Shown here one piece after another: positions 1-5,658 of a stretch of 6,241 bases of DNA; the stretch's first letter is position 1, and each line of letters starts with the position of its first letter. The DNA comes from Deltaproteobacteria bacterium (GTDB lineage Bacteria; Desulfobacterota; Desulfarculia; Adiutricales; Adiutricaceae), in contig JAITJT010000279.1 of NCBI GenBank assembly GCA_031278795.1, positions 1 to 6,241 on the forward strand. Reading direction: 5' to 3'. The notes under the pieces are model-generated. The model had not been told where the DNA came from, searched no databases, and saw nothing but the letters and a program-made list of their open reading frames with translations. A program made the translations under genes and the position numbers.

Positions 1-3
1 CCC

Positions 4-48
4 TTGGCTTAGGACGCATTGGCTTAGGATGCATTGGCTTAAGATTCA
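4..48. repeat. Three tandem 15-bp repeats
   Basis: Three head-to-tail 15-bp units lie at 4-18, 19-33 and 34-48, with consensus TTGGCTTAGGATGCA. Units 1 and 2 differ at one base; unit 3 differs at three. The array may continue beyond the left edge. Unit 3 contains the stop codon (TAA, 41-39) and last residues of the transporter gene, so repeat expansion has reached the 3' end of that gene. A 15-bp period is five codons, so copy-number change would keep frame. No function can be assigned; replication slippage is the simplest origin. Confidence 0.85.
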
Positions 49-902
49 AGGGGCTTGATGACAGACGGGGGTTTTTCTCGCCTAAGTTTGAGGAGGCTCC
101 AAACAAGGACGCTCGTTAAAACTATGGAGGCGCCCACCAAGGCGAATCCAGAGGGCCTTTCCCTGAGGAAGAGGAAGGCCCAGAAAGGGCTTAGGACAGG
201 TTCAACCATGGTTATCACCACCAGCTCCAGCGAGCTCACGTAGGGGACGGCTATGGTGTAGAGGAAATAAGAAAGGCCCATCTGAAACACCCCGAGGGCC
301 AGGAGCATGAGCATTCCCTTTAAATCCGGATAGGGGGCTCCTATAAAATACGCGCATATGATGAAGGTGAGAATGTTTCCTAAAATTATCGCCAGAGCCG
401 GGGAATTGTGCTTTATGCGCCTGAGGCAGAGGGCCTGGGCCCCGAAAAAAAATCCGCTCACAAGTGCCAGGATGTTTCCCCAGAAACCGTGCCGGGTGAG
501 CCCTCCTTGAAAGAAGAGTAACACCCCTCCAAATATTATAGCCATGAAGAGCCAGTCCAGTGGGCCTGTGCGCTCCTTTAGAAGGATTGGCGCAAGTATA
601 GCTACCCATATGGGCGCTGTGAACTGCAAGGCCAAGGTGTTTGCGACGGTTGTTAGTTTCATGGCGGCGATGAAGCTAACCGAGAGAGAGGCGTAACACA
701 GGGCCGCGAGCACGTGTACCTTGGTCATATCCCTAAAGGTGAGGGAGGGCATGAGAGAGTATATGGTAATACCAGCGATTATGGCCCTCATGGCGGCTAT
801 GGCCATGGGATTCCAGCTAATGCTCTTTATGAGCATGCCGGAGGTGCTCCAGAGCACTGCTGTCACGACCAGGATTAAGAGGGCGGCTTTTTTGGTGAGC
901 AT
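39..902 (-). CDS. EamA/DMT-superfamily transporter (10 TM)
   Basis: A 287-residue integral membrane protein of the drug/metabolite transporter superfamily, made of two EamA repeats. About ten hydrophobic segments can be seen, roughly at residues 7-28, 34-52, 62-82, 88-107, 115-132, 141-158, 168-187, 194-215, 220-243 and 254-273. The N-terminal half has the typical first-helix W-S-x-S-G pattern (18-22) and ends TM4 with LLKER (107-111). The second half repeats this with the family-typical Glu-Pro (234-235) in TM9, followed by FLRER (245-249). Length and topology are normal for complete family members, and the tail (LKLRREK) is basic, as expected for a cytoplasmic end. Family members export or import amino acids, metabolites or drugs by proton-coupled exchange; the substrate cannot be read from sequence. 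The ATG at 902 follows a G-rich Shine-Dalgarno (GGGGGA) about nine bases away. It is the last gene of the minus-strand block, 93 nt after the glycosylase. Confidence 0.93.
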   Translation of the reverse strand: MLTKKAALLILVVTAVLWSTSGMLIKSISWNPMAIAAMRAIIAGITIYSLMPSLTFRDMTKVHVLAALCYASLSVSFIAAMKLTTVANTLALQFTAPIWVAILAPILLKERTGPLDWLFMAIIFGGVLLFFQGGLTRHGFWGNILALVSGFFFGAQALCLRRIKHNSPALAIILGNILTFIICAYFIGAPYPDLKGMLMLLALGVFQMGLSYFLYTIAVPYVSSLELVVITMVEPVLSPFWAFLFLRERPSGFALVGASIVLTSVLVWSLLKLRREKPPSVIKPLES

Positions 903-914
903 TATTTAGGTCCC

Positions 915-939
915 CCAAAAAACGTGAAACGTTTTTTGG
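915..939 (-). promoter_or_regulatory. Perfect 11-bp hairpin abutting the transporter RBS
   Basis: Arms CCAAAAAACGT (915-925) and ACGTTTTTTGG (929-939) pair perfectly around a 3-base loop. On the minus strand the 3' arm ends in GG that forms the start of the GGGGGA ribosome-binding site of the transporter gene. The hairpin is 13-37 bases upstream of the ATG and 57-81 bases past the glycosylase stop. The stem is A/T-rich and no U-run follows it, so a classical terminator is less likely than an intergenic processing, stability or translation-control element. It is symmetrical and would also form in a plus-strand transcript. Confidence 0.55.
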
Positions 940-983
940 CAATGTTTTTTTCTTGGCTTTTTTAGAGTTTTTTTATTGGAGGA

Positions 984-997
984 GATCTTTAAAGATC
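984..997. repeat. 14-bp perfect palindrome over the glycosylase stop codon
   Basis: GATCTTTAAAGATC is a perfect palindrome overlapping the glycosylase stop codon (TGA, 998-996). As RNA it could form only a five-pair stem with a TTAA loop, and on the minus strand it is not followed by a U-tract, so it is not called a terminator. It could be a protein-binding dyad or a weak mRNA 3' structure; no function is shown. Confidence 0.4.
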
Positions 998-1640
998 AAT
1001 GTAAATTGAGGAATGGATCCTTTCCCAAGGGGCACATGGAGCAGGATGGATTTTTTGGGGAGCAGAAATGATGCCCACAAGCGACAATGAGGGCGTGATA
1101 TTCATTGTAGAGCACGGCGTCTTTTGGAATGTTATCCATAAAGAAGCGCCTAATGGCCTCATAGGGGGGATTCCCGCTTATGAGGCCGTGGCGGCTAAGC
1201 AGTCGTCTTGTGTAGGTGTCCACCACGAAACTTGGGTAGTTGGCCGCGTAAAGCACGATGGAGTCCGCGGTCTCCGGGCCCACGCCCTTTACCCCCAGAA
1301 GGGTCTCCCTTAGCTCCTCCTCTGGAAGCTTTAAGATGTCTGGGTAGAGGCCTCCGGAACCCTTATCCAAGATAGCTTGGCAAAGAGAGGTGAGCCTCTT
1401 GGCTTTAACGTTAAAGTAGCCAGAGGGCTTAAGAGCCGAAAGAAGAACATCCTTCTGGGCGGATATTATCGCCTCCGGGGTGCTTAGGCCATTTTCCTTA
1501 AGGAGCTTAATTGCCTTCTCCACGTTCCTCCAGCTGGTGTTCTGGGTGAGCACCGCGCCCACCATCACCTCGAAGGGATTCTCCCCTGGCCACCAGTTTA
1601 GTTTCCCAAAATGTTTAAGGAGACGCCTGTAGATGTCCAT
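996..1640 (-). CDS. Endonuclease III-related DNA glycosylase (HhH-GPD, COG2231 type)
   Basis: A 214-residue base-excision-repair glycosylase of the HhH-GPD superfamily, closest in pattern to the 'endonuclease III-related' group that includes 3-methyladenine glycosylase MagIII. The N-terminus carries the group's WWPGENPFEVMVGAVLTQNTSW signature (16-37); Gln33-Asn34 match the helix-insertion loop of Nth. The helix-hairpin-helix is at about 113-129 (LLGVKGVGPETADSI), and catalytic Asp141 lies in VVDTYTRR. The position of the Nth lyase Lys is Glu here, as is usual for the group, predicting a monofunctional glycosylase. Near the C-terminus Cys193, Cys200 and Cys203 fit the first three [4Fe-4S] ligands (C-x6-C-x2-C), but no fourth Cys follows; Cys188 is the only extra one. 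The start chosen is ATG 1640, after a GGAGG at 1648-1644 (spacing only 3). The longer reading from 1874 adds out-of-frame Pro/Arg-rich sequence from the helicase tail. It lies 43 nt after the helicase stop and is probably co-transcribed. The damaged base it removes cannot be predicted. Confidence 0.9.
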   Translation of the reverse strand: MDIYRRLLKHFGKLNWWPGENPFEVMVGAVLTQNTSWRNVEKAIKLLKENGLSTPEAIISAQKDVLLSALKPSGYFNVKAKRLTSLCQAILDKGSGGLYPDILKLPEEELRETLLGVKGVGPETADSIVLYAANYPSFVVDTYTRRLLSRHGLISGNPPYEAIRRFFMDNIPKDAVLYNEYHALIVACGHHFCSPKNPSCSMCPLGKDPFLNLH

Positions 1641-1645
1641 GAGCC

Positions 1646-1671
1646 TCCCACGGGTTTTAGAATCCGTGGGA
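1646..1671 (-). promoter_or_regulatory. Intergenic hairpin sequestering the glycosylase RBS
   Basis: In the minus-strand transcript, arm UCCCACGG (1671-1664) pairs perfectly with CCGUGGGA (1653-1646) around a ten-base A/U-rich loop. The 3' arm includes the first bases of the GGGAGG Shine-Dalgarno of the glycosylase, whose ATG is at 1640. The hairpin begins 12 bases after the helicase stop (TGA 1686-1684), so a ribosome finishing the helicase would cover its 5' arm. This geometry suggests translational coupling (inference). There is no U-run, so a terminator is unlikely. Confidence 0.6.
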
Positions 1672-1683
1672 ACCGCGAGGGAA

Positions 1684-4600
1684 TCATGTACTCCTTCTCC
1701 CGCGGGTCGTGGGCTTGGCAGCCGTTTTAGCTGCGGTCTTGGCGGCCGCTTTGGCTCCGGGCTTGGGTCCAGGCTTGGCCCGGGTAGTGGGCTTGGCTTT
1801 TTCCGCGGCTTTGGGAGCGGCCTTGGGAGCGGCTTTCTCCTTGGTGGTTCTGGCTGTCTTGGCACTCTTGGCACTCCCTGTCTTGGAAACGCTGGCTTTG
1901 GTTGCCCTGGTAGCGGTAGCCTTCTTGGCGCTCTCCGCTGTCGCGGTCTTCTTGGCCCTTTCAGCTACTGTTTTAGCGGCCTTGGTGGCTAGGGCCCTAG
2001 TAGGCTTCTTCACTCCCCTCTCTGGAGTTGAGCTAAGCTTGGCTGTAGTAGTATCCGCACCATCTTTGGATTTTACACCTCTCTTGGTGAGAGCAGGCTT
2101 TAGCTTCTTAGCTTCCTTGGCGTCCGATAAGAGGGCGGCACTTTGGGCCTTTTCCATGGCCTTGGCCTTCAAGGTTCTGACCTTGGTCTTGGGAAGGGCC
2201 TTCTCTTTAGATGTATCCGCGTCCGCGGAGCTTTTGGAGACTCTGGTCTTTCTGGTCTTCTTGACGGGAAGCTCCTCGGGCTCTTGGCCCTTTACGGGCT
2301 TGGGCTTTATTGTCCTTCCCCCCCTGCCTACGGCTTGTTCCTCCTCGCCCTCAGGGGAAGTGAATGGTTCCATCAGAATCTCAGCCTTGTCGGCGGGCTT
2401 CAGGGGGCTAGCCAAGAGCTCCGGGGTATCTTGGAACAGAGGCTTGGGAGCTAGAGGCTCACTAACTGTAAAGAGCGTGCCCGGGCTCTGGGGAGGGAGC
2501 TTCTCCGGGGCTTCTTTGGGCTCTTGGTACTTCCCATCCCCTTGGGCCTTGATTCTAGCCTCTTCCTCTTCCTCCCAGGTGGCTATGTGCTCCTTATCCT
2601 GGTCACTAAGCCCAGCTGGCGCCTCCTCTTGACCCTGGAAGCGGCCGCGCTTGCGGCGCCTCTTGCCCTTACCCAAAGAAGTATCGTCTTGGTAGCTGTC
2701 TTGGCCCTCCACTTTGGGTGTCTGGAGGCTAGAGTCACTTAGGTTAGCGCCATTCTCGTATTTCAAGAGATCGCTCTCGGAGGTGTCTGGACCCAAGAGT
2801 CCGGGTTTCCAGTCCAAGGGGATCTTACGATCCGGGTTGCTGTCTGTCACGGGAAAGCGCTGGGAGAGCCCAAAGACCCCACCGGGTCTGGTACTGAAGC
2901 TGGAGCTCTTGGAGTTGAGCTCGTCTTTCCAGAGTTCCTTGAAGCTCTCCCTGAAGGAGTCCTTGCCCTTAATTAAGCTATCGGTTCCAATGAATTCCTC
3001 GGTTCTCTTGAATTTCTTAGCCTCAAGAGAGGCATCTTGGGCTGAATCGTTCGGGCGAGAGGCTTGCGGGTGAGAGGCTTGGGGCTGCGGGCCTTTCACG
3101 GCCTTCATCTTGGCTTTGCTTCTTTGATCTGCGTTAAATTTTACGACCTTGTCGGCCTTGTCAAAGGAGGCGGAGTAATCCCCTACCTCCACGCTAACCC
3201 CTATATCCTGGCTATCCTGGCTATTCTTGTTTAGATTATTGACCGAGTGATCCTCATGGCTCTCCAGAGGTGCCGGAAGTGCGACCTGGGGCTCATGGGG
3301 AGCGTTAATAGCCTGGGTGGCATTCTGGTTAGAATTCTGATTGGTACTCTGGTTGGCACTGGGGAGGGGATCTTTACGGAGAAGCTTCGCCTCCTGCGCG
3401 CGCTGGTAGGCCTTGGCGGCCCGAAGGGTCTTTTGCGCGATGGGCTTGCCCCTGGGTATCCCAAACATGTCCTTCGTGGGGAAGACCACGGTAATCTTCT
3501 TCCCTAGGATATTCTCTATGCCGTCTAGGTGGCTAACGTACTCCTCGCAGGCGAAGCTTATGGCCTTGCCGCCTGGCACGTCCACCCTGCCCACGCGGTT
3601 GAGGTAGTTGTCCGGCTCCTGGGGGAGGTCATAGTTTATGATGTGCGAGACATCGTCTATGTGGATGCTCCGGATGGCCTGGTCAGTGGCGACCAGGACT
3701 TCCGTGCGCCTGTCCCTGAACATGCGCATGACCCTCGTGCGCCTGTGGTAGGCGAGATCCCCGTATATGCCTTCAACCCTGTAGCCGTTATACGCCAGGT
3801 GCTTGGCGACCCAGCTGACGGCGCTTCCTGTGTTGCAGAATATTACCATCCTAGAGTGGGGCTCGCGCGCTAGTATGCCTAGGACCAGCGGAAACTTCTC
3901 GTCGCGGGTGATGTGGTATATCTCCTGGCTCACCACCTTGTCCGCGTCCTTTTGGGAGGTGTCAGGACCCGCTGTCACGTACTGGGGCTGGTTCATGTAC
4001 TGGTAGGTTAAATCCAGTATTTCCTCGTTTAGGAGATTGGAAAACAGCATGCTCTGGCGCTTATTTGGCGCGGGAAGCTTCAAGAATATCTTCTGCAGCT
4101 CCCGTATGAGGCCCTTTTCCAGAAGCCTGTTGGCGTCGTCAATCACCATGAACTCAATATAGGAGAGATTTATGTTGGAGCTGTTGATGAGCTCCAACAT
4201 GCGCTGGGGGGTGCCCACCACTATGGCCGGGCCCTTGTCCAGCTCCCTGGTCTGCTCCACTAGAGTTTTCCCGTGTATGGCCAGGTTCACGGAGAGGCCC
4301 GTGGTGGAGGCAATCGTCACGGCGTCGGACGCGCTCTCCTCGGCCGTGACCTTGGCGGCGCAGAGAACGAGCGCCCTGGGCGCACCCGGGCTTAGGGGGG
4401 CCTTCGCGATGAGCCTCGCCATCATGGGAACCAGGTAGGCGACCGTCTTTCCGGTCCCGCTCATGGCCTGGCAGGCTATGTCTTTGCCCTTCAAGGCGTC
4501 CGGTATGATCTGGGCCTGCGCGGGTGTGGCGCAGAAAAATCCGGCCACGTCTAAGCCCTCTATGAGGGACTGCGGCAAATCAAAATCCGTGAACCTGGTG

Positions 4601-4830
4601 GGGCTAAGGAAGTCGGGTCTATCGGGCCTTTCCGGGGTGCCGTTGGGGTTTGGTCTCTTGGATGAGTTTCCCTTGTCCGCCTGCGAGGAGGCGTTTAGCG
4701 TGGAGCTCTTGGGGCTTACCACAGGCTCCCTTCTCCCTAAAGAGTCCCCATGAGTGCTCTCCTTGGGATCCTTTGACTCGCTCGGGGAGATGCCGCTCTG
4801 GCTCTCATCCTCGTCTTTGAATAAGCTCAT
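1684..4830 (-). CDS. DEAD-box-like helicase with degenerate motifs and histone-H1-like tail
   Basis: A 1048-residue superfamily-2 helicase-like protein; ordinary bacterial DEAD-box proteins are about 400-650. Residues 1-75 are polar and disordered-looking. The core (about 76-460) has a Q motif (TPAQ, Gln105), motif I AMSGTGKT (122-129, P-loop intact), a degenerate motif Ia (CAAKVT, 157-162), motif Ib TPQR (207-210), motif II DDAN (231-234) in place of DEAD, motif III SNL (264-266) in place of SAT, motif IV VIFCN (329-333), motif V ATDQAIRSIHI (381-391) in place of the usual ATDVAARGIDI, and motif VI NRVGRVDV (411-418) in place of HRIGRTGR; the last Arg is missing but Arg412 and Arg415 remain. 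ATP and RNA may still bind, but efficient hydrolysis is doubtful. Residues about 480-1048 are low-complexity: Asn/Gln-rich (490-510), a basic patch KGKRRRKRGR (721-730), an acidic run (753-757), then a Lys/Ala/Thr tail (850-1048) with AAKT repeats ending RGRRST. No clear transmembrane segment is seen. The ATG at 4830 follows AAGGAG with spacing 4. First gene of the minus-strand block. It could be an RNA-binding or nucleoid-associated pseudo-helicase. Confidence 0.9.
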   Translation of the reverse strand: MSLFKDEDESQSGISPSESKDPKESTHGDSLGRREPVVSPKSSTLNASSQADKGNSSKRPNPNGTPERPDRPDFLSPTRFTDFDLPQSLIEGLDVAGFFCATPAQAQIIPDALKGKDIACQAMSGTGKTVAYLVPMMARLIAKAPLSPGAPRALVLCAAKVTAEESASDAVTIASTTGLSVNLAIHGKTLVEQTRELDKGPAIVVGTPQRMLELINSSNINLSYIEFMVIDDANRLLEKGLIRELQKIFLKLPAPNKRQSMLFSNLLNEEILDLTYQYMNQPQYVTAGPDTSQKDADKVVSQEIYHITRDEKFPLVLGILAREPHSRMVIFCNTGSAVSWVAKHLAYNGYRVEGIYGDLAYHRRTRVMRMFRDRRTEVLVATDQAIRSIHIDDVSHIINYDLPQEPDNYLNRVGRVDVPGGKAISFACEEYVSHLDGIENILGKKITVVFPTKDMFGIPRGKPIAQKTLRAAKAYQRAQEAKLLRKDPLPSANQSTNQNSNQNATQAINAPHEPQVALPAPLESHEDHSVNNLNKNSQDSQDIGVSVEVGDYSASFDKADKVVKFNADQRSKAKMKAVKGPQPQASHPQASRPNDSAQDASLEAKKFKRTEEFIGTDSLIKGKDSFRESFKELWKDELNSKSSSFSTRPGGVFGLSQRFPVTDSNPDRKIPLDWKPGLLGPDTSESDLLKYENGANLSDSSLQTPKVEGQDSYQDDTSLGKGKRRRKRGRFQGQEEAPAGLSDQDKEHIATWEEEEEARIKAQGDGKYQEPKEAPEKLPPQSPGTLFTVSEPLAPKPLFQDTPELLASPLKPADKAEILMEPFTSPEGEEEQAVGRGGRTIKPKPVKGQEPEELPVKKTRKTRVSKSSADADTSKEKALPKTKVRTLKAKAMEKAQSAALLSDAKEAKKLKPALTKRGVKSKDGADTTTAKLSSTPERGVKKPTRALATKAAKTVAERAKKTATAESAKKATATRATKASVSKTGSAKSAKTARTTKEKAAPKAAPKAAEKAKPTTRAKPGPKPGAKAAAKTAAKTAAKPTTRGRRST

Positions 4831-4834
4831 AAAA

Positions 4835-4840
4835 CTCCTT
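4835..4840 (-). promoter_or_regulatory. Shine-Dalgarno of the helicase-like gene
   Basis: The minus strand reads AAGGAG, then TTTT, then ATG (4830-4828). It is the strongest ribosome-binding site among the three main genes and fixes the start of the helicase-like gene. No convincing -35/-10 pair was found upstream, so the promoter is not called. Confidence 0.8.
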
Positions 4841-4951
4841 TTCTCTTCAACTTACCTAAAAATTCGTTCTGCGGCATCCTCTGCTCTTTGCGAGAGTAGC
4901 CAGTCCGCGGTAGATCCTAATTAATCCTGAGTATTGCTCATAATAGAGCCA

Positions 4952-4973
4952 CTTAGCTAAGCTAATAGCTAAG
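4952..4973. repeat. 8-bp inverted repeat upstream of the helicase-like gene
   Basis: CTTAGCTA (4952-4959) and TAGCTAAG (4966-4973) form a perfect inverted repeat with a six-base AGCTAA spacer that itself continues the GCTAA theme. It lies 122-143 bp upstream of the helicase start, in the region expected to hold its promoter, so an operator-like role is possible. A short GGCT-TAT-AGCC dyad follows at 4984-4994. No regulator can be named. Confidence 0.4.
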
Positions 4974-5000
4974 CGCATGACAGGGCTTATAGCCTTGGAC

Positions 5001-5025
5001 AAAAATCAAAACCCCAAGGTTGGGG
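5001..5025 (-). terminator. Candidate Rho-independent terminator (minus strand)
   Basis: On the minus strand CCCCA, loop ACCT, TGGGG (5025-5012) is followed directly by TTTTGATTTTT (5011-5001). The stem is short (5 bp) but GC-rich and the U-tract placement is right. It would stop transcripts entering from higher coordinates before the helicase promoter region, which implies minus-strand transcription starting somewhere in 5026-6241 or beyond. Read on the plus strand there is no U-tract. Confidence 0.45.
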
Positions 5026-5050
5026 AAACTAAATTATTATTTATTTAGCA

Positions 5051-5077
5051 TTTTGCGAAAAGCAAAAAGCAAAAAGC
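5051..5077. repeat. Heptanucleotide tandem repeat with overlapping dyad
   Basis: Three 7-bp units follow each other: GCGAAAA (5055-5061), GCAAAAA (5062-5068) and GCAAAAA (5069-5075), then GC. TTTTGC at 5051-5056 pairs with GCAAAA at 5062-5067, so a small hairpin can also form. It is probably slippage-derived; no function is assigned. Confidence 0.6.
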
Positions 5078-5421
5078 CTAAAGTGCCACTAGTTTTGTGT
5101 TTAAGGCCTTTTAGATAACTTTTACTGGAAAGGCAATCTTTTTCGGTAAACAAAGGGAGCTTTTAAAAAAAATGCTTCCGCAATGTTTGTAAACTCTAAG
5201 TTTTTATCTTGTTATCATTTTAAACGTTTGTATTTTTATCCTTTAAATCTATGTGCGCTTGTGTCTTTTATCCTTTCTATCTTTTTAGCGTTTTATGTCT
5301 CTGTCTTAGTATATTTTAATCTCTTGATTCTTATATAGACATAACTCTTTGAGAGTAAAAAGAAAATTTAAAAACTAAGCTCCGAGCCCAAGCTTCCACA
5401 AAAATGTAAGCTAGGCGTTTT

Positions 5422-5529
5422 ATGGAAGATATTATTCCTAGATGGCGCTTATATTCTTTTACGTCAGAAAACAAAAATGCCCTAAGAGCTCTAGAAGCTC
5501 TTAGCCTTAGGATGAAGCGTCTAACTTAA
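5422..5529 (+). CDS. Possible 35-residue small protein (weak)
   Basis: An ATG at 5422 opens a 35-codon frame ending in TAA (5527-5529). The product has a mixed composition with an amphipathic, helix-compatible second half (NALRALEALSLRMKR, 19-33). The upstream region has only a weak AGG eight bases away and an in-frame TAA at 5407. It contains the 9-bp hairpin at 5482-5504, which may equally be the real feature there. No family is recognised. It is listed because it is the most protein-like frame in this AT-rich stretch, but chance is a serious alternative. Confidence 0.15.
   Translation: MEDIIPRWRLYSFTSENKNALRALEALSLRMKRLT
5482..5504 (-). terminator. 9-bp perfect hairpin, terminator-like on the minus strand
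   Basis: CTAAGAGCT (5482-5490) and AGCTCTTAG (5496-5504) pair perfectly around a five-base loop. On the minus strand the stem is followed after GGCA by TTTTTGTTTT (5477-5468), which resembles an intrinsic terminator with slightly displaced U-tract. If real it would end a minus-strand transcript coming from the small hydrophobic ORF at 5843-5637. On the plus strand no U-tract follows. Confidence 0.4.
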
Positions 5530-5563
5530 TAATGGAACTCCTATTCAAACAAAATCCTCTTAG

Positions 5564-5658
5564 ACAAGAGCTTGTAAATACAAGGGCTTGTAAATGCAAG
5601 CTCTTTTAAAGCATGCTCTATTAAAGCAAGTTCTTGTTAAAACAAATACTTGTTAAAA
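5564..5658. repeat. Six degenerate ~16-bp tandem repeats with dyad symmetry
   Basis: Six head-to-tail units of 15-17 bp lie at 5564-5579, 5580-5595, 5596-5610, 5611-5625, 5626-5642 and 5643-5658. Units 1 and 2 differ at one base (ACAAGAGCTTGTAAAT / ACAAGGGCTTGTAAAT); later units drift towards GCAAGnTCTTGTTAAA. Several units contain a CAAG-nn-CTTG dyad, and AAGAGCTTG (5566-5574) also pairs with CAAGCTCTT (5597-5605) across units. Tandem dyads separated by A/T-rich spacers resemble iteron or operator arrays, but no replication or partition gene is near. The array overlaps the end of the small ORF at 5843-5637. It is not a CRISPR: there are no unique spacers. Confidence 0.75.

Noticed and set aside
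202..609. 135-codon minus-strand frame inside the transporter gene
   Set aside because: It overlaps the convincing EamA frame on the same strand; composition is Pro/His/Arg-rich without domain features.
1641..1874. Upstream extension of the glycosylase to an ATG at 1874
   Set aside because: The extra 78 residues are Pro/Arg/Lys-rich, come from reading the helicase tail out of frame and match nothing in the glycosylase family. ATG 1640 has an adjacent GGAGG and begins exactly where family homology starts.
1709..2632. Long plus-strand frame of 307 codons
   Set aside because: It is the antisense of the helicase's Lys/Ala-rich tail: the AAG/GCN-biased codons leave the opposite strand free of stops. 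Its Leu/Ala/Gly-rich product is a composition artefact.
3529..3873. Plus-strand frame opposite the helicase core
   Set aside because: The minus strand here encodes helicase motifs IV-VI; the plus frame has no recognisable domain.
4940..4945. TATTAT as -10 box for the helicase-like gene (minus strand)
   Set aside because: No acceptable -35 hexamer lies 15-19 bp upstream, and A/T-rich DNA offers many such hexamers by chance.
5564..5658. CRISPR array
   Set aside because: Units are 15-17 bp and directly adjacent without unique spacers; no cas gene is present.
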